Positions 6,475-9,633 of a stretch of DNA of 9,633 nucleotides are shown here, piece after piece. Under the pieces are notes generated by a model. The model saw nothing but the letters and a program-made list of their open reading frames with translations. It searched no databases and was not told the DNA's origin. Within the stretch, counting starts at the first letter, position 1, and the number at the start of each line of letters is the position of its first letter. Source of the stretch: Bacteroidota bacterium (GTDB lineage Bacteria > Bacteroidota > Bacteroidia > Chitinophagales > Chitinophagaceae); contig JAEWWO010000017.1 of assembly GCA_023396345.1 (NCBI GenBank), positions 1-9,633 on the forward strand, read 5' to 3'. Made by a program: the position numbers and the translations under genes.

Positions 6475-6484
6475 TTTATCCGAA
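6465..6484. promoter_or_regulatory. Palindromic operator candidate in front of the Rrf2 gene
   Basis: TTCGGACA (6465-6472) and TATCCGAA (6477-6484) form an 8-bp inverted repeat with one mismatch around AATT. The core and the 4-base spacer match the copy in front of ric (5953-5970). It overlaps the -33 box of the regulator's own promoter. The sequence is unlike the NsrR box I recall from enterobacteria (AAGATGY half-sites). Confidence 0.7.
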
Positions 6485-6584
6485 TATATTTTTTGTCATA
6501 TTTATTGTTTAGTCATACCATTTCAAACTTTAGGGTAAATATCCACACTTTCTTAAAAACTTATTTATAAAAATCAATTAAATA

Positions 6585-6614
6585 TTGTAAAATTGCAGTA
6601 TAAAAATAAATTTG
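6585..6614 (+). promoter_or_regulatory. Bacteroidota-type promoter of dnaN
   Basis: TTG at 6585-6587, a 19-base spacer and TAAATTTG at 6607-6614 fit the phylum's -33/-7 consensus very well. The expected 5' untranslated region is roughly 50 bases. A second TAnnTTTG match (TAATTTTG, 6626-6633) lacks a -33 partner. Confidence 0.68.
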
Positions 6615-6670
6615 TCTTATTATGTTAATTTTGAGGCAGATTTAAAGCAAATAATAAAATATTTTATCCA

Positions 6671-7792
6671 ATGAAATTTATAGTTTCTTCTTCTGTATTA
6701 TTAAAACATCTTCAGCAAATAAGCGGAGTTATCAGTACCAATACGGTATTACCTATTCTGGAAGATTTTTTATTTGAAATTGATAATAAGAACTTAAGTG
6801 TGGTAGCTACAGATCTTGAGACTGTAATGCGCATAAACGTTGATATTGAAAGCTCTGAGCAAGGTAAGATTTGTATCCCGTCAAAAATTTTGCTTGATAC
6901 ACTTAAAACACTTCCTGACCAGCCAATTACTTTCAATATTGATAAAAATAATACTATTGAAATAACTACCGAAACGGGTAAATACAAAATACAGGGAGAG
7001 AGTGCAGACAATTTTCCAAAGGAGCCATCCAAAGAAGATGCTACACATTTTTCCATCTCGGGTAATGCTTTAATTACAGGTATCAATAAAACATTGTTTG
7101 CAGCGAGCACCGATGATTTAAGACCGGCAATGACAGGCGTTTTTCTTGAATTAACTCCCGATTATGCACATTTTGTATCTACAGATGCGCACCGTTTGGT
7201 TAAGTATAAAAGAGACGATGTTACTGTGGATGAAAACGCAAGTTTTATCTTACCGAGAAAACCATTAAACATTCTTAAAAATGTACTTGTAGATAGCGAC
7301 GAACAGTTAGAAGCAAGCTTTAACGACAAACATTTTTTTGTTGCGAGCAAATCGCTGCAATTGGCTTGCAGACTGATTGATGCACGTTTTCCTGATTATC
7401 GCGTAGTTATTCCTTCCGATAATCCTTATGTGCTTACGGTGAATAAACAAACTTTTCAGAGTGCCTTGCGCCGCGTGAATGTGTTTGCCAACAAAAGTAC
7501 CAATCAGGTTGCGTTTACCATCAGCGGCAATGAACTGCAATTAGCTGCACAGGATATTGATTTCAGTTTTGAAGGTAACGAAAGAATGCCTTGTGAATAC
7601 AATGGCGAAAATCTGCAGATTGCTTTCAATGCAAAGTTCCTGGCCGAAATGCTGAATGCTGTAGACACGGAAGATATTAAAATGGAACTTTCCACTCCTA
7701 CAAAAGCAGGATTACTAAAACCTACAGAAAACGGAGATAATGAAGATTTGCTGATGCTGATAATGCCTTTGATGCTCAACAATAATTATTAA
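6671..7792 (+). CDS. dnaN: DNA polymerase III beta subunit (sliding clamp)
   Basis: The beta clamp is a ring-shaped homodimer that tethers the replicative polymerase and recruits repair and ligation proteins through its hydrophobic cleft. The 373-residue length is normal, and three successive clamp folds cover the protein. Recognisable stretches are the start MKFIVSSSVLLKHLQQISGV, TNTVLPILEDFLFE (23-36), RPAMTGVFLEL (151-161), STDAHRLV (170-177, cleft-forming), DARFPDYRVVIP (237-248) and the C-terminal cleft strand MLIMPLMLNNNY (362-373), matching the MPMRL end of E. coli DnaN. Unlike many bacteria, dnaA and recF are not next to it: the neighbours are the divergent Rrf2 gene and a repeat element. 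The upstream region has a good promoter. The gene is complete and the call is firm. Confidence 0.98.
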   Translation: MKFIVSSSVLLKHLQQISGVISTNTVLPILEDFLFEIDNKNLSVVATDLETVMRINVDIESSEQGKICIPSKILLDTLKTLPDQPITFNIDKNNTIEITTETGKYKIQGESADNFPKEPSKEDATHFSISGNALITGINKTLFAASTDDLRPAMTGVFLELTPDYAHFVSTDAHRLVKYKRDDVTVDENASFILPRKPLNILKNVLVDSDEQLEASFNDKHFFVASKSLQLACRLIDARFPDYRVVIPSDNPYVLTVNKQTFQSALRRVNVFANKSTNQVAFTISGNELQLAAQDIDFSFEGNERMPCEYNGENLQIAFNAKFLAEMLNAVDTEDIKMELSTPTKAGLLKPTENGDNEDLLMLIMPLMLNNNY

Positions 7793-7819
7793 AAAAAGAA
7801 TATTTCTGATAAAATATCT

Positions 7820-7962
7820 AAGAGACTGTCTAAAAAGGTTGTCATTCTGAACGAAGTGAAGAATCTAAAATGTTTGATGTATTAAATATTAAAAGATCCT
7901 TCATTTCTCCGATAAATCGGGATCTGATCAAGATGACAAATAACCTTTTTAGACAGTCTTTT
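7820..7962. repeat. MITE-like structured inverted-repeat element, also a possible dnaN terminator
   Basis: A perfect 18-bp terminal inverted repeat, AGACTGTCTAAAAAGGTT (7823-7840) with its complement at 7942-7959, encloses about 100 bases with no credible ORF. Inside, GTCAT (7841-7845) can pair with ATGAC (7933-7937). A second stem pairs 7853-7866 with 7894-7907 (12 Watson-Crick pairs, one G-T, one mismatch), and CCGAT/ATCGG (7909-7920) makes a small hairpin. The segment around 7841-7866 resembles short dispersed repeats I recall from many Bacteroidota genomes. A T-rich run follows the right arm, so it could end dnaN transcription. No clear target-site duplication was seen. Confidence 0.7.
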
Positions 7963-8022
7963 TTTATATAAATAACAGAGAATTTAAATTAAATGTATAT
8001 TTTTAGAAAAGTAAAAACCTGT

Positions 8023-8034
8023 CCGCATTTGCGG
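8023..8034. repeat. Short GC-rich palindrome in the symporter leader
   Basis: CCGCA-TT-TGCGG is a perfect 5-bp inverted repeat in an otherwise AT-rich leader, 18 bases before the symporter ATG. It could be an operator half-site pair or a leader hairpin. Short palindromes also arise by chance, so confidence is low. Confidence 0.3.
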
Positions 8035-8052
8035 TCGATATAAAAAATACAA

Positions 8053-9354
8053 ATGAAATTAGCACTACACTGGAAAATATTAATAGGAATGGTTCTGGGT
8101 ATTTTGTTCGGATACATCATGAGCTATTTTGGTTTTAACCAATTTGTAGATGACTGGATAAAACCTTTCGGTACCATGTTTATCAATGCGCTGAAGCTGA
8201 TTGCCGTACCACTTGTATTTGCTTCGCTGGTTACAGGAATTGCCGATATAAAAGACCTTTCTAAAATGTCTAAAATAGGAGGAAAGACAATTGGTTTTTA
8301 TTTATTCACTACAGCATTTGCCGTTTCTTTAGGATTGATTTTAGCAAATGTAATACAGCCGGGAAATTTTGTGTCAGCCGATGCAGGAGCTATGCTCATG
8401 GAGACTTTTAAAGGAGATGCTGCGGGGAAAATACAGGAAGCTTATCAGCAGAAAAATGTTGGTCCGCTGCAACCTATTGTAGATATAATTCCACAGAATT
8501 TATTTGAAGCTTTAACCGACAACAGCAGTATGTTGCAGGTGATATTTTTTGCTACGCTTGTGGGCATAGGCGTTATTCTGGTAAAAGAAGAATACGCTGC
8601 ACCCGTAACAGGATTTTTTAAAGGAATTAATGAAGTAATATTAAAGATTATTGATTTGATAATGCTTACCGCTCCAATAGGTGTATTTGCTTTATTGGCA
8701 GCTTTGATTGTAGAAATTCCTGATAGTTCTATTCTTAAAGGGTTGCTTGCCTATGCGCTTACGGTTGTGCTGGGATTATTGCTGATGATAGCTTTCTTTT
8801 ATTCATTGTTGATTTATTTTTTCACTAAAAGAAATCCTCTGCAATTTTATAAGAAAATTTTGCCTGCTCAGCTACTGGGTTTTTCAACCAGTTCTTCTGC
8901 TGCTACACTTCCGGTTACTATGGAGCGCGTAACGGAACATGTAGGTGTGGATGAAGAAGTTTCCAGTTTTGTATTGCCGCTGGGTGCTACGGTAAATATG
9001 GACGGCACGGCCTTGTATCAGGCGGTAGCTGTTATTTTTATAGCGCAGGTTATGGGTATTGATCTTTCTTTATCTGCACAATTAATGATTATTCTTACTG
9101 CCACACTTGCTTCCATTGGCTCTGCGGCAGTGCCCAGTGCAGGAATGGTAATGCTCGTAATTGTTCTGGGTCAGGCAGGTATACCGGAAGCCGGACTGGC
9201 ATTGATTTTTGCTGTTGACCGCCCGTTAGATATGCTGCGTACCGTTGTAAATGTTACCTCAGATGCAACAGTAGCCACTATTGTAGCTAAGTCAGAAGGA
9301 TTATTGCATGACCCGCAAGTAAAAAACTGGGATGATAACTATCATCATGAATAA
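8053..9354 (+). CDS. Dicarboxylate/amino acid:cation symporter (DAACS family, GltP/GltT/DctA-like)
   Basis: The 433-residue inner-membrane carrier couples uptake of an acidic amino acid or C4-dicarboxylate to Na+ or H+. It has the family's eight membrane segments and two re-entrant hairpins. HP1 carries GFSTSSSAATLPVTME (276-291). TM7 has the cation-site motif NMDGT (315-319). HP2 contains GSAAVPSAGMVM (356-367). TM8 has DRPLDMLRTVVNVTSD (389-404), in which D393, R396, T397 and N400 match the substrate-binding D394, R397, T398 and N401 of GltPh. R396 argues for a substrate with an acidic side chain. A serine stands where GltPh has R276 in HP1. I chose the ATG at 8053; the hydrophobic first helix begins a few residues later. 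It is a single-gene unit with a palindromic hairpin after the stop. The exact substrate cannot be read from sequence. Confidence 0.93.
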   Translation: MKLALHWKILIGMVLGILFGYIMSYFGFNQFVDDWIKPFGTMFINALKLIAVPLVFASLVTGIADIKDLSKMSKIGGKTIGFYLFTTAFAVSLGLILANVIQPGNFVSADAGAMLMETFKGDAAGKIQEAYQQKNVGPLQPIVDIIPQNLFEALTDNSSMLQVIFFATLVGIGVILVKEEYAAPVTGFFKGINEVILKIIDLIMLTAPIGVFALLAALIVEIPDSSILKGLLAYALTVVLGLLLMIAFFYSLLIYFFTKRNPLQFYKKILPAQLLGFSTSSSAATLPVTMERVTEHVGVDEEVSSFVLPLGATVNMDGTALYQAVAVIFIAQVMGIDLSLSAQLMIILTATLASIGSAAVPSAGMVMLVIVLGQAGIPEAGLALIFAVDRPLDMLRTVVNVTSDATVATIVAKSEGLLHDPQVKNWDDNYHHE

Positions 9355-9358
9355 TATC

Positions 9359-9400
9359 TAAAAGGTAGGGACGCGCCAGGTGGCGCGTCCCTACCTTTTA
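9359..9400. terminator. Perfect 20-bp GC-rich palindrome between convergent genes; bidirectional terminator or repeat element
   Basis: Arms at 9359-9378 and 9381-9400 are perfectly complementary around GG. They contain GGTAGGGACGCGCCA, far richer in GC than the surroundings. The palindrome begins 4 bases after the symporter stop and ends 21 bases before the pntB stop. A run of T ends the right arm, and by symmetry the left arm serves the other strand, so it could stop both transcripts. The composition suggests a dispersed REP-like repeat rather than a native terminator. Confidence 0.75.
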
Positions 9401-9421
9401 TCCACGAAAAACGTCTCTTTC

Positions 9422-9633
9422 TTACAACTCCTTCACTTCTCCTACCAGTTTTTGCAATACCGCTTTGGCATCGCCAAACAACATACGTGTTTTATTGTGG
9501 AAGAATAATGTATTTTCAATAGCAGCGTAACCTTTACCCATACCGCGTTTAACAACAATAATATTTTTAGCATCAATAGCACGTATGATAGGCATTCCGT
9601 AAATCGGACTTCCCGGATCGTCCAGTGCGGCAG
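9422..9633 (-). CDS. pntB: NAD(P) transhydrogenase beta subunit, C-terminal 69 residues (5'-partial)
   Basis: Reading the minus strand from the right edge gives 69 in-frame codons and a TAA at 9422-9424; the first two bases belong to a cut codon. The peptide includes DDPGSPIYGMPIIRAIDAKN, then IIVVKRGMGKGYAAIENTLF and FHNKTRMLFGDAKAVL. This matches the C-terminus of PntB domain III, the NADP(H)-binding domain exposed to the cytosol: GMP, the VxKR nucleotide-binding stretch and the MLFGDAK ending are hallmarks. The whole enzyme is a membrane proton pump that exchanges hydride between NADH and NADP+, supplying NADPH. The rest of the gene and any pntA lie beyond the window. It is convergent with the symporter gene. 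Confidence 0.92.
   Translation of the reverse strand, partial: AALDDPGSPIYGMPIIRAIDAKNIIVVKRGMGKGYAAIENTLFFHNKTRMLFGDAKAVLQKLVGEVKEL

Noticed and set aside
6539..6547. ATATCCACA, an 8/9 match to the DnaA box TTATCCACA, upstream of dnaN
   Set aside because: It is a single site. The other near matches (6664-6672 and 9398-9406) are scattered, there is no clustered AT-rich unwinding region, and dnaA is not adjacent. An origin or DnaA-regulated promoter is not supported.

Overview
The window looks like chromosomal DNA from a member of the phylum Bacteroidota, plausibly a Chitinophagales- or Sphingobacteriales-like organism. Reasons: the DNA is AT-rich, start codons lack Shine-Dalgarno sequences and are preceded by A-rich stretches, at least two upstream regions carry the Bacteroidota promoter pattern (TTG or TTTG about 19-21 bases before TAnnTTTG), and the ExbB/ExbD and TPR proteins have the look usual for that phylum. 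No rRNA, tRNA, CRISPR array or intact transposase was seen. Most genes are chromosomal housekeeping or stress genes.

Layout. (1) 2-1672, plus strand: the 3' part of a TPR-repeat protein, its terminator, then a GAF-type free methionine-(R)-sulfoxide reductase. (2) 1662-3898, minus strand: exbB, exbD, and downstream a secreted GH43 glycosidase whose 3' end overlaps the reductase gene. (3) 4069-4746, plus strand: ispD of the non-mevalonate isoprenoid pathway. (4) 4763-6422, minus strand: an Rrf2-family regulator with three cysteines, then a RIC/ScdA/YtfE-type di-iron repair protein, then a small hemerythrin-domain protein whose start overlaps the RIC stop. (5) 6671-7792, plus strand: dnaN. (6) 7820-7962: a structured, MITE-like inverted-repeat element. 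(7) 8053-9354, plus strand: a dicarboxylate/amino acid:cation symporter. (8) 9359-9400: a perfect GC-rich palindrome. (9) 9422-9633, minus strand: the C-terminal end of pntB, cut by the window edge.

The most coherent system is region 4. Two near-identical palindromes of the form TCGGAYA-N4-TATCCGA occur, one in front of the Rrf2 gene and one in front of the RIC gene. I found no other copy in the window. The copy in front of the regulator covers the -33 box of an otherwise near-consensus Bacteroidota promoter. This suggests an autoregulated iron-sulfur or nitric-oxide sensor that also controls RIC and the hemerythrin protein, a small nitrosative/oxidative stress regulon. The gene families are known; the operator sequence and the tight RIC-hemerythrin pairing are what merit a second look.

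Other points of interest are a GH43 enzyme whose three candidate active-site residues match the unusual glutamine-base exo-beta-1,3-galactanase group, and two repeat-like hairpins that could be mobile or repetitive elements also serving as terminators.
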